64,000 nt of DNA from Arthrobacter sp. zg-Y844 (GTDB lineage Bacteria > Actinomycetota > Actinomycetes > Actinomycetales > Micrococcaceae): NCBI RefSeq assembly GCF_024385465.1, contig NZ_JANFLS010000004.1:310001-374000 (forward strand), read 5' to 3'. A program made the position numbers and the translations under genes. Under the pieces are notes generated by a model that had not been told where the DNA came from, did not search any database, and saw only the letters and a list, made by a program, of their open reading frames with translations. Positions within the stretch are counted from its first letter, which is position 1. Each line of letters begins with the position of its first letter. Shown one piece after another: positions 1 to 7,307 of the stretch.

Positions 1-1158
1 TTGGCCAAATACCGCTTCTCCTCCACCCAGCTTCCCCGGGTCTACAACGATCCGCCGATCCTGGGCTCGAAGGCGGCGGATTACGTGGGGGATGAGTCCC
101 GCCCGGTCCAGCGCGTGCGCCGCCTGCAGCAGATCCTCGCCTCGGAGGGTTTCTTCAGCAACGGCAAGGAGGGGGAGACCCCCTCGCTGCCCGGCCACGG
201 AGCCGCGCGGATGCTGCGGCTGATGGACGCGGACCAAATGGTCGGCGACGACGAGCAGTATGCCGTCGCCATGGCGTTGATGGCACGCAAGCTGGGCATC
301 CCGGCTCGCGTGGTCATGGGCTTCTATCCGGATTGGGACGAAGTGAAGGATCCGTCGGCGCCGCTGGAAATCACCGGTGACGACGTCCACGCCTGGGTGG
401 AGGTGGAGTTTGAACACGTGGGCTGGGTGCCCTTCTTCCCCACCCCGGATGAGGACAACGAACCGGTGCCGCCGCAGCAGCAGCCGAAGTCCACGCCGAA
501 ACCCCAGGTCCTGCAGCCGCCGCCTCCGCCGCAGGAACCTGCCGAGCTGCCTCCGGACACCGAGGCCGAGGCCCAGGACCCGGAGGAGCAGGAAGACGAC
601 TTCTGGGCTACGTTCCGGTACTGGCTGCGCCTTGTGGCCCTGGCCTCGCTGCCGCTTGTCATCCTGCTGGGCCCGTTGTTGCTGATCCTGCTGGTCAAGG
701 TCCGACGGCGCCGGTCCCGGCGGAAGTCCGGCACACCCTCCCTGCGGGTCGGCGGCGGCTGGAAGGAAGTGGTGAGCCTGGCCACCGATCTCGGCAGCCG
801 CCCGCCCAGCACCGCGACCCGGCGCGAACATGCCGCCCTCCTGCAGCATGCGTTCCCTGTCACGGCGGATTCGACTGCTCTCCTGGCCCGGCGCGCCGAC
901 GCAGGTATCTTCGGCCCGGGTGAACCTTCCGAGGCCGAGGTGGAAGAGTACTGGAAGCAGGTTGAGGAGCACCTGGGCAGGCTCGCAGGATCCGTGGGTT
1001 TCTGGCGGCGCCAGCGGGCCCGCTATTCGCCGCGCTCCCTGCTGCTCGACGCGCGGATGTGGACCCGCCGCCTCAGCCCGGGCCGCTGGGCGCTGCCGTC
1101 GGCTAGGGTAAGCAAGAGAACTCGTAAGCCAGATCACTTTAGTGAACCTTCCGGATAG
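1..1158 (+). CDS. Transglutaminase-like membrane protein, C-terminal part (5' truncated by window)
   Basis: The reading frame is open from base 1, so the true start lies upstream; usual relatives are far longer, with several N-terminal membrane helices. What remains is a transglutaminase-like core (about residues 30-150), a proline-rich linker (about 150-195), one membrane helix (about 206-233) and a basic cytoplasmic tail of about 150 residues. The core keeps the His motif (DDVHAWVEVEF) and a GWVPFFPTP motif. The motif that normally carries the nucleophilic cysteine reads GDDEQYA, placing Asp84 where Cys is expected, so peptidase or cross-linking activity is doubtful. It is the first gene of a plus-strand block with a PP2C phosphatase, FHA proteins and a Ser/Thr kinase, a usual setting for this family beside actinobacterial ESX-like loci. 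The family call is firm; loss of catalysis is inferred. Confidence 0.82.
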   Translation: MAKYRFSSTQLPRVYNDPPILGSKAADYVGDESRPVQRVRRLQQILASEGFFSNGKEGETPSLPGHGAARMLRLMDADQMVGDDEQYAVAMALMARKLGIPARVVMGFYPDWDEVKDPSAPLEITGDDVHAWVEVEFEHVGWVPFFPTPDEDNEPVPPQQQPKSTPKPQVLQPPPPPQEPAELPPDTEAEAQDPEEQEDDFWATFRYWLRLVALASLPLVILLGPLLLILLVKVRRRRSRRKSGTPSLRVGGGWKEVVSLATDLGSRPPSTATRREHAALLQHAFPVTADSTALLARRADAGIFGPGEPSEAEVEEYWKQVEEHLGRLAGSVGFWRRQRARYSPRSLLLDARMWTRRLSPGRWALPSARVSKRTRKPDHFSEPSG

Positions 1159-1165
1159 GGCGTGA

Positions 1166-2059
1166 ATGAACTCCGACGAAACTGCATCCCCGGATACCGA
1201 TATGCACGCCGTGTTTGGCTACGCCTCGGACCGCGGACTACGCCGCGAACTGAATGAGGACTCGCTCATCGCCGCAGACCCGATTTTTGCCATCGCCGAC
1301 GGCATGGGCGGGCATGAGGCGGGGGAGGTGGCCAGCAGCATCTGTGTCCGGACCCTTGGTGATTCCCCGATAGTGGGCAAGCACCTGCCGGAGTTCTCCG
1401 CCGAACAGCTGGAGGCCCTGGTCAAGGAGGCGGACCACCGCATCCGTGAAGCCACAGGCGGGCGGGCCGGCACCACGCTGACCGGTGCCGTCCTCGTCCG
1501 GGAAGGGGGAAACCCCTACTGGCTGGTGTTCAACGTGGGCGATTCACGCACCTACCGGCTGAGCCACGGCGTGCTGGAACAGATCACCGTGGACCACTCC
1601 GAGGTCCAGGAACTGGTGGATCTGGGACAGATCACCCCGGACGAGGCCCTGGTGCATCCGCGCCGCCACGTAGTCACCCGCGCCCTGGGCACCGGAAACG
1701 ATGCCGAAGCGGACTTCTGGCTGATCCCGGTGGAACCCGGGGACCGGCTCCTGGTCTGCTCCGACGGCCTCACCGGCGAGGTTGCCGACGGGCACATCCT
1801 GCAGATCCTGACGTCCGTCACCAACCCCCAGGACGCCTGTGCCGCCTTGGTGCAGGCTGCGTTGCGCTCGGGCGGGCGGGACAACGTCACGGTATTGGTC
1901 ATCGATGCCGAGGGCGGACCGGACGGACATGAGTCCGCCGCCATTACGTTGCCCGGAGGGGCCCAGGAACAGCAGCCCACCGGCCCGCGTCCGGTCGAAG
2001 GCGACCCGGCGGGTGCCGGCACCGACCCGGCGGTATCACGGAAGACCCCGGAGGAATGA
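1166..2059 (+). CDS. PP2C-family Ser/Thr protein phosphatase
   Basis: This 297-residue protein is a soluble PPM/PP2C phosphatase that would remove phosphate from Ser/Thr using two metal ions. Metal-binding motifs are visible: ELNEDS and ADGMGGHEAGE near residues 30-50, CSDGLTGEV near 195, and GGRDNVTVLV near 235-245. The last 45 residues are a low-complexity Pro/Gly tail. The ATG lies 8 bp after the transglutaminase-like stop codon; a second Met (residue 13) directly precedes the domain and is a possible alternative. It overlaps the next FHA gene by 4 bp and sits two genes before the Ser/Thr kinase, so it probably opposes that kinase in the same signalling circuit. No membrane segment is seen. 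Confidence 0.93.
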   Translation: MNSDETASPDTDMHAVFGYASDRGLRRELNEDSLIAADPIFAIADGMGGHEAGEVASSICVRTLGDSPIVGKHLPEFSAEQLEALVKEADHRIREATGGRAGTTLTGAVLVREGGNPYWLVFNVGDSRTYRLSHGVLEQITVDHSEVQELVDLGQITPDEALVHPRRHVVTRALGTGNDAEADFWLIPVEPGDRLLVCSDGLTGEVADGHILQILTSVTNPQDACAALVQAALRSGGRDNVTVLVIDAEGGPDGHESAAITLPGGAQEQQPTGPRPVEGDPAGAGTDPAVSRKTPEE

Positions 2060-3642
2060 AAGACCTGCGCTACCGCCCCGGGACGTGGGTGTGCCTGGTT
2101 CGCGATTCGGTACTGTGCCTGCTGCCTCCGGACACCGGGGAAGAGCGGGTACGGGAGATCTGGGCACTGCTGGCCACGGAGCCGGCACTCGACCGCGTTT
2201 TTTCGGTTGTCTCCGGGGGACTCTCCGGCAGCCTGGCCGATATGCCTTCCTTCGGTGTGCTTTCCCTGCGGGACCGGGAGCGCCTGCACGTCATCCTGCG
2301 CGGTCCGCTGGAACTGCAGCAGACCGGGAAGGACGAGCCTGCGGCGTCCGGCGAATTTGTCACCACCTGGAGCGAGCGGGTCCTGCCTGCCGGCGGTTCG
2401 TTCACCCTGAAGACCGCGGCTTCGGCTGGTGCTGCCGGAAGTTCCGCGGAGAATCCGCTGCTGCCGCTCGAAAGCGGCGTTGCCCTGGTTTCGATGCTGG
2501 AATTCGGCTCCCTGGAAGTCGGGGCGCGGGTAGTCGGTGCGCAGGGAACCGCCGGTGCGAAGCCCGCCGAAGCTCAGCCCGCGAAGGTCCAGCCCGCGCA
2601 GGTCCAGCCGGTGCCTGTCCAGCCGGTGGAATCCCGGCCGGCACCAATCCAGGTCGCTTCCCCGGAAGGGAACGCTGCCGCCTCCGGCGAACCCGTTCCG
2701 GCAGCGGAGCAAACCGTCGAACCCGTTCCGGCAGCGGAGCAAACCGTCGAACCCGTGCAGGAGCAGGTTTCCGCAGAGGAACCGGACCTGAGTGAGACCG
2801 TCCGTCCCCCGGAGGAGGCTTTCGTCCCGTCGGATACCCTCCAGCCTGCCGAAGCATCCCTTCCGCCTGCACCGAAGGCGGCTGACGCGCCGTCCGGTGC
2901 GCTGATCGATTCAGTTCCGTGGCTGGGCGGCACCTCGACGGCTCCCGCCGGTGCCCCGGGGCGTCCGGCCACAGCCCCCGTTCCCGCTGCTGCAGCCCCG
3001 GTGCCTGCAGCCCCCGTTCCCGCTGCTGCAGCCCCCGTGCCTGCAGCCCCGGCACCGGCGGCAGCCCCGGCGGCAACTGCCGATCAGGCTCCGGAAGACC
3101 TGGACCACGACGGCGACACCATCATGAGCAGCGAACTGACGAAGGCAGCACCGGCGCCTGCTCCTGCCGGGCACCCGAATACGGCCCCGACGGTTCTGGC
3201 CCGCACCTGCCCGCAGGGGCACGCAAATCCGCCTACGCGCAGCGTGTGCGTACACTGCGGGCAGCCGCTAGGCGAAGAGCCCCACCCGGTTAGCCGTCCT
3301 GCCCTGGGACGGGCCGTGTTTTCCACCGGTCACGCGGAGGTCCTGGACCGGAACATTATTGTTGGACGCCAGCCGTCAGTGGCCAGGACCCAGGGCTCCG
3401 ACATGCCGCGGATGGTGCAGGTGCCCAGCAGCGGAGGCGATATTTCCCGTTCGCATGCGGAGATCCGGCTGGAGGGATGGCACGTGATGCTCCGGGACCT
3501 GTTCTCCACCAACGGCACCGTGCTGGTCCGCGAAGGACAGCTGCCGCACCGCCTTGGCCAGGGTGAAGGGGTAATCGTGCTCGACGGCGACACCGCCGAG
3601 CTCGGCGACGACGTCTGGATCCGGTTCGAAGGACTGGCATGA
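2056..3642 (+). CDS. FHA-domain protein with zinc-ribbon motif and long disordered linker
   Basis: This 528-residue protein has an uncharacterised N-terminal region (1-170), a long Pro/Ala/Glu linker (about 170-370), a CxxGH...CVHC zinc-ribbon-like motif near 382-400, and a C-terminal FHA domain (about 425-520) with the phosphothreonine-binding signatures GRQ, SRSHAEI and STNGT. FHA domains bind phosphothreonine peptides, and the overlapping kinase gene downstream (4-bp overlap, ATGA) is the likely source of its ligands. The linker contains an exact 30-bp tandem duplication and a nearly exact 36-bp one, so its length probably varies between strains. Its place in the T7SS neighbourhood suggests a scaffold or regulator; no substrate can be named from sequence. 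Confidence 0.88.
   Translation: MKDLRYRPGTWVCLVRDSVLCLLPPDTGEERVREIWALLATEPALDRVFSVVSGGLSGSLADMPSFGVLSLRDRERLHVILRGPLELQQTGKDEPAASGEFVTTWSERVLPAGGSFTLKTAASAGAAGSSAENPLLPLESGVALVSMLEFGSLEVGARVVGAQGTAGAKPAEAQPAKVQPAQVQPVPVQPVESRPAPIQVASPEGNAAASGEPVPAAEQTVEPVPAAEQTVEPVQEQVSAEEPDLSETVRPPEEAFVPSDTLQPAEASLPPAPKAADAPSGALIDSVPWLGGTSTAPAGAPGRPATAPVPAAAAPVPAAPVPAAAAPVPAAPAPAAAPAATADQAPEDLDHDGDTIMSSELTKAAPAPAPAGHPNTAPTVLARTCPQGHANPPTRSVCVHCGQPLGEEPHPVSRPALGRAVFSTGHAEVLDRNIIVGRQPSVARTQGSDMPRMVQVPSSGGDISRSHAEIRLEGWHVMLRDLFSTNGTVLVREGQLPHRLGQGEGVIVLDGDTAELGDDVWIRFEGLA
2691..2750 (+). repeat. Exact 30-bp tandem duplication inside the FHA gene
   Basis: Two identical 30-bp copies (2691-2720 and 2721-2750) encode a repeated ten-residue Pro/Glu/Gln segment in the disordered linker of the FHA protein. 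The next six bases begin a third copy. The length is a multiple of three, so the frame is kept. Confidence 0.95.
2974..3045 (+). repeat. 36-bp tandem duplication in the FHA linker
   Basis: Two 36-bp copies (2974-3009 and 3010-3045) differ at a single base and encode alternating Ala/Pro/Val residues. This is in-frame linker expansion next to the zinc-ribbon and FHA regions. Confidence 0.9.
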
Positions 3643-5240
3643 AGAAGCGTGCTCCGGCGCCCCCGCCGGAGATCTCCGGCTACCGCTATCTGCGGCACCT
3701 GGGCTCCGGCGGTTTTGCAGACGTCTACCTCTATGAGCAGGACCATCCCCGGCGGCGCGTTGCCGTCAAGGTGCTGCTCTCGGACCTGCGCACCAACAGT
3801 GCCCGGCGCAGTTTCGAGGCCGAAGCGAACCTCATGGCACAGCTGTCCTCGCACCCGTACATCGTCACCATCTACGAAGCGGACATCACTGAGGCAGGCC
3901 ACTCCTATCTGGCCATGGAGTACTGCTCCCGGCCCAGCCTCGACATCAGGTACCGCCAGGGCGGCCTGCCGTTGGCTGAAGTGCTCACCATCGGCATCCA
4001 GGTGGCGTCCGCCGTCGAGACCGCCCACCGTGCCGGGATCGCCCACCGGGACATTAAACCGGCCAATATCCTCACCACGGACTACAACCGTCCCGCCCTG
4101 ACCGACTTCGGGATTTCCGGCACCACCGAGGCCGCCGAGGACGAGGACCTGGGGCTGTCCATTCCCTGGTCGCCTCCGGAAGCGCTCACCGGCAGCCGGG
4201 CAGACGGAATCCGCGTTGACGTCTGGGCCCTCGGCGCCACCCTGTACACCCTGCTGGCAGCGCGTTCGCCGTTTGTGCTGCCCGGGCAGGGCAATACCCA
4301 GCGTGAACTGATCGACCGGATCGTCAGCCAGCCGCTGCGGCCCACCGGACGGGCGGATGTCCCGGAATCCCTGGAATTGGCTTTGGCCACGGCGATGGCC
4401 AAGTCGCCCGAGTCGCGGTTCTCTTCCGCCTACGCCTTCGGGCTGGCACTGCAGCGGATCCAAGGCGAGCTGAACCTCGCCAGCACCCCGTTCGAGGTGC
4501 TGCAGGAACCGGACCCGACTGAGGAGAGCGGCGAGGACGAGGACCGCACCCGCATCCGGCGCGTCGTCTCCATCGATCCAGGCACCACCACGCCGCCGCG
4601 CCGGGCACCCCTGCAGCGCCCGACGTCGTCAGTCACCGGCGCGCCCGGTACGGCGCGGGCGGCGGTTCCGGCCACGGTTTCCCCGGCCCCCTCCGGCGGC
4701 GGCGAAGCTGCCGCGGTCCATGAGGGCACGGTAATGCGTTCGGGGCTTGCGACGGTGGTACCGGCTCCGGGGGCCGTGGACCCGGCAGCTCCGCAGGCTT
4801 TCAGCTGGCCGGAACCGCCTCGGCGCCGGGGCAAGACCGCACTGCGCATCGGCCTGGTGACAGCGGCAGCGGCCGCCGTCGGCATTGTCGCCGCGGCCCT
4901 GCTGCTGCCCGAGACGGAGCCGAAGAGCGTCCTGCCCACGCCGTCGAAATCCGCGCAGAACCCCTTGGCGGGAACCGAAGGTGCGGTCCTTCCGCCGGAA
5001 TCGCTGGCGGCCACTGTGGCGGACGGTTCGGTGTTGTTCACCTGGAGCAACCCGGAACCCGCAGACGGGGATATCTATCTGTGGCGGACGGTCAGCGCCA
5101 CGGCCCGGGGAGAGATGGTCCGGACCCCGGAGACCAACGCACAGGTTCCGGCGTCGGACGGCGAGACCTGCATAGAAGTGCAGGTGGCGAGGGACAACGG
5201 AAAAGCATCGCCGCCGGTGGCGTTCTGCGCGCCGCAGTGA
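3639..5240 (+). CDS. PknB-type membrane Ser/Thr protein kinase
   Basis: This 533-residue protein has a Hanks-type kinase domain (about residues 13-280): glycine loop GSGGFADVY (22-30), ATP-binding Lys44 in VAVKVLL, catalytic loop HRDIKPAN with Asp138, DFG at 156-158, and a substrate-pocket SIPWSPPEAL motif. A Pro/Ala-rich juxtamembrane stretch follows, then one membrane helix (about 404-428, with LLLPE at its end), and an extracellular region of about 100 residues resembling an FN3-like beta fold rather than PASTA repeats. It lies between two FHA genes and after a PP2C phosphatase, forming a phospho-signalling cassette next to the secretion machinery. Catalytic residues are complete, so it should be active. 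Its substrates are inferred to be the neighbouring FHA-binding proteins or T7SS components. Confidence 0.95.
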   Translation: MKKRAPAPPPEISGYRYLRHLGSGGFADVYLYEQDHPRRRVAVKVLLSDLRTNSARRSFEAEANLMAQLSSHPYIVTIYEADITEAGHSYLAMEYCSRPSLDIRYRQGGLPLAEVLTIGIQVASAVETAHRAGIAHRDIKPANILTTDYNRPALTDFGISGTTEAAEDEDLGLSIPWSPPEALTGSRADGIRVDVWALGATLYTLLAARSPFVLPGQGNTQRELIDRIVSQPLRPTGRADVPESLELALATAMAKSPESRFSSAYAFGLALQRIQGELNLASTPFEVLQEPDPTEESGEDEDRTRIRRVVSIDPGTTTPPRRAPLQRPTSSVTGAPGTARAAVPATVSPAPSGGGEAAAVHEGTVMRSGLATVVPAPGAVDPAAPQAFSWPEPPRRRGKTALRIGLVTAAAAAVGIVAAALLLPETEPKSVLPTPSKSAQNPLAGTEGAVLPPESLAATVADGSVLFTWSNPEPADGDIYLWRTVSATARGEMVRTPETNAQVPASDGETCIEVQVARDNGKASPPVAFCAPQ

Positions 5241-5330
5241 GAAGCAGCAGGTGCGGATGGACAATGAGGACGTAGCGGGGCCATGGGGGAGCCGCACGGA
5301 AAGCCGGGCAACCGGACAAGGGGGAGACGC

Positions 5331-6128
5331 GTGGGGGAGCTTGCCATAGAGTACTGCGGCGAATGGTACGAGCCGCAGGAGCCTGCCGTTTTCAGCATCG
5401 GCAGGGAGGGCGACCTGGCTATCGATGACAATCCCTACCTGCACCGGAAGTTCCTGAGCATTGCCAAGGACAACGGCATCTGGTGGCTGACGAATATCGG
5501 CAGCCGGATTTCGGCCACCATTGCGGACTCGGGCGGCGGTATGCAGGCCTGGTTGGCTCCCGGTGCCCGGCTTCCCATGGTCTTTGAACAGACCCGGATC
5601 ATCTTCAGTGCCGGTTCCACCACCTACGAATTCGATGTCCACCTGAAAACGCCCACCTTCCGGCAGGATCCCCTCAGCGCAGCCGAGGGCGGGGACACCA
5701 CCATCGGTCCCGTGCTCTTCACCGAGTCCCAGAAGGCAGTGATGGTGGCGCTGGCAGAACCGCTGCTGCGGCGAGACGGCACCGGCTACAGTGCCCTGCC
5801 GACATCCGCGGAGGCAGCGGAGCGGCTGGGCTGGTCGCAGACCCGGTTCAACCGGAAGCTGGATAACGTGTGCGAAAAGCTGGACCGGGTGGGTGTGGCG
5901 GGCCTGCGCGGAGCCGAGGGAAAACCGGCGTCGAACCGGCGGGCCCGTCTGGTGGAGCATGCCGTAACATCCCAGCTCGTAACCTCGGCCGACCTGGCAC
6001 TGTTGGACCGTCCTGCCGATAATCCGGCAGGGACCGCTCCCATTCGCGAAAACGTGCAGCAGCAGGCACCCGAAGCGGCATTGCCCGGGGCCCGTACTTC
6101 GATCAACAGAACGACAAGGAACACCTAG
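5331..6128 (+). CDS. FHA-like protein with C-terminal winged-helix-like region
   Basis: This protein of about 265 residues has an N-terminal FHA-like domain (FSIGREGDLAIDD, then HRKF and a degenerate SRISAT in place of the usual SxxH/N-G signatures). A region of about 70 residues (PTSAEAAERLGWSQTRFNRKL and onwards) follows, resembling the helix-turn-helix of bacterial regulators. The GTG at 5331 is preferred because an AAGGGGGAG ribosome-binding site lies 5-6 bases upstream; an ATG at 5283 in the same frame would add 16 residues. The gene stops directly before the RDD-FHA gene. It may couple kinase signalling to DNA binding, which is inference. The FHA core looks partly degenerate, so phosphopeptide binding is uncertain. 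Confidence 0.8.
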   Translation: MGELAIEYCGEWYEPQEPAVFSIGREGDLAIDDNPYLHRKFLSIAKDNGIWWLTNIGSRISATIADSGGGMQAWLAPGARLPMVFEQTRIIFSAGSTTYEFDVHLKTPTFRQDPLSAAEGGDTTIGPVLFTESQKAVMVALAEPLLRRDGTGYSALPTSAEAAERLGWSQTRFNRKLDNVCEKLDRVGVAGLRGAEGKPASNRRARLVEHAVTSQLVTSADLALLDRPADNPAGTAPIRENVQQQAPEAALPGARTSINRTTRNT

Positions 6129-7280
6129 ATGGCCTCCAGCACGAACCTCGTCAATGCCACGGCTTTCCAGCGACTGGCCGCCAAGGTACTGGACGCGCTG
6201 CCGTCCGCGGTGCTGTTGCTGGCCGTGACCTGGCTGTTCTCGCTGGTCGGGGGCGACGACGCCCGGATACTGGGGATGACAACGGGAGCGGTACTGGCCG
6301 GCGGATATGCCCTGTGGCTCTGGATCTGGGAAGCCGGCTCCGGCAAGACCCCGGGAAACCTCGCCTTGGGCATCCGGACCACCGACGCCAACGGACACGC
6401 CCCGGGGCTGGTCCCCGTGCTGCTGCGAAACGCACTGCTCGGGGTGTCCGGCGTCGTGGTGGTAGGGCCGGTGGTTCTGCTGGTCTCCAACCTGTGGGAT
6501 AAGAACCACCAGCGGCAGGGCTGGCATGACAAGGTTGCCGGCACCCTGGTGGTGGACGTGCGGGCCGGCCGTGATCCGCTGCTGACCGGCGGAATCCGGT
6601 CCGCCGACGCCTCCGGGTCTACACCTGCCGTCCCGCCGACGACGACGCCTGCCGGCTCTGCTGCCGCCCCGGTCACTGCGGTGCCGGGGTTCCCCTCTTC
6701 CGCCGTCCCCCAGACTGCTTCGTCCCCGTTCCAGACCGTGCCTGCTGCCGTGGCTGGTGCTCCTGCTGCACCGGCTGGTGCGCCCGTCCCGGCTCCGGTC
6801 TCCCCGCGGCGCGCGGCGGCTGCGGCGCTGACTGCCGGGGCGCTGCCGGCCCCTGTGCCGGCCCCAGCTCCTGCCGCTGCCCCGGCAGACGTTCCCCAGC
6901 ATCCGGACGATGAGCTGGAAATGACCCGGGTAGCGTCCCGGCACCGCTCGACCGGCGTGTTGATGCAGTTCGACGACGGTGCCGCCGTCGTCGTCACAGG
7001 CACCGCGCTGCTGGGGCGGAACCCGGCAACCAAGCCCCAGGAAACGGTGGGGCAGCTACTCGACTTCGCGGACATGGGCCGCTCGGTCTCCAAGACCCAT
7101 CTGCACCTGCAGGCGGATCCAAACGGCGTCTGGGTGACGGACCGCAATTCGACCAACGGCAGCGCCGTCGTCACCGCCCAGGGACTGCGGGAGGAACTCG
7201 AACCGCTGCGCCCTGTCCTTGCCCCCGCGGGCAGCACCGTTTTCTTCGGTGACCGCAGCTTCACCGTCTCCCGGGCATAG
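6129..7280 (+). CDS. RDD-family membrane protein fused to an FHA domain
   Basis: This 383-residue fusion has an N-terminal RDD domain with about three hydrophobic segments (residues 15-140, including GKTPGNLALGIR and the QGWHDKVAGT motif), a long Ala/Pro linker (about 150-255), and a C-terminal FHA domain (about 275-375) with LLGRNP, SVSKTHLHL and STNGS signatures. The FHA core is intact, so phosphothreonine binding is likely, placing a phosphopeptide reader at the membrane. It starts right after the FHA-HTH gene and is the last gene of the plus-strand signalling block, convergent with the EccC-like ATPase gene only 27 bp away. RDD-FHA fusions are commonly found beside actinobacterial ESX-like genes. 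Confidence 0.9.
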   Translation: MASSTNLVNATAFQRLAAKVLDALPSAVLLLAVTWLFSLVGGDDARILGMTTGAVLAGGYALWLWIWEAGSGKTPGNLALGIRTTDANGHAPGLVPVLLRNALLGVSGVVVVGPVVLLVSNLWDKNHQRQGWHDKVAGTLVVDVRAGRDPLLTGGIRSADASGSTPAVPPTTTPAGSAAAPVTAVPGFPSSAVPQTASSPFQTVPAAVAGAPAAPAGAPVPAPVSPRRAAAAALTAGALPAPVPAPAPAAAPADVPQHPDDELEMTRVASRHRSTGVLMQFDDGAAVVVTGTALLGRNPATKPQETVGQLLDFADMGRSVSKTHLHLQADPNGVWVTDRNSTNGSAVVTAQGLREELEPLRPVLAPAGSTVFFGDRSFTVSRA

Positions 7281-7307
7281 GAGTCCCGGGCCGCGTCCAG
7301 CCTGTAA

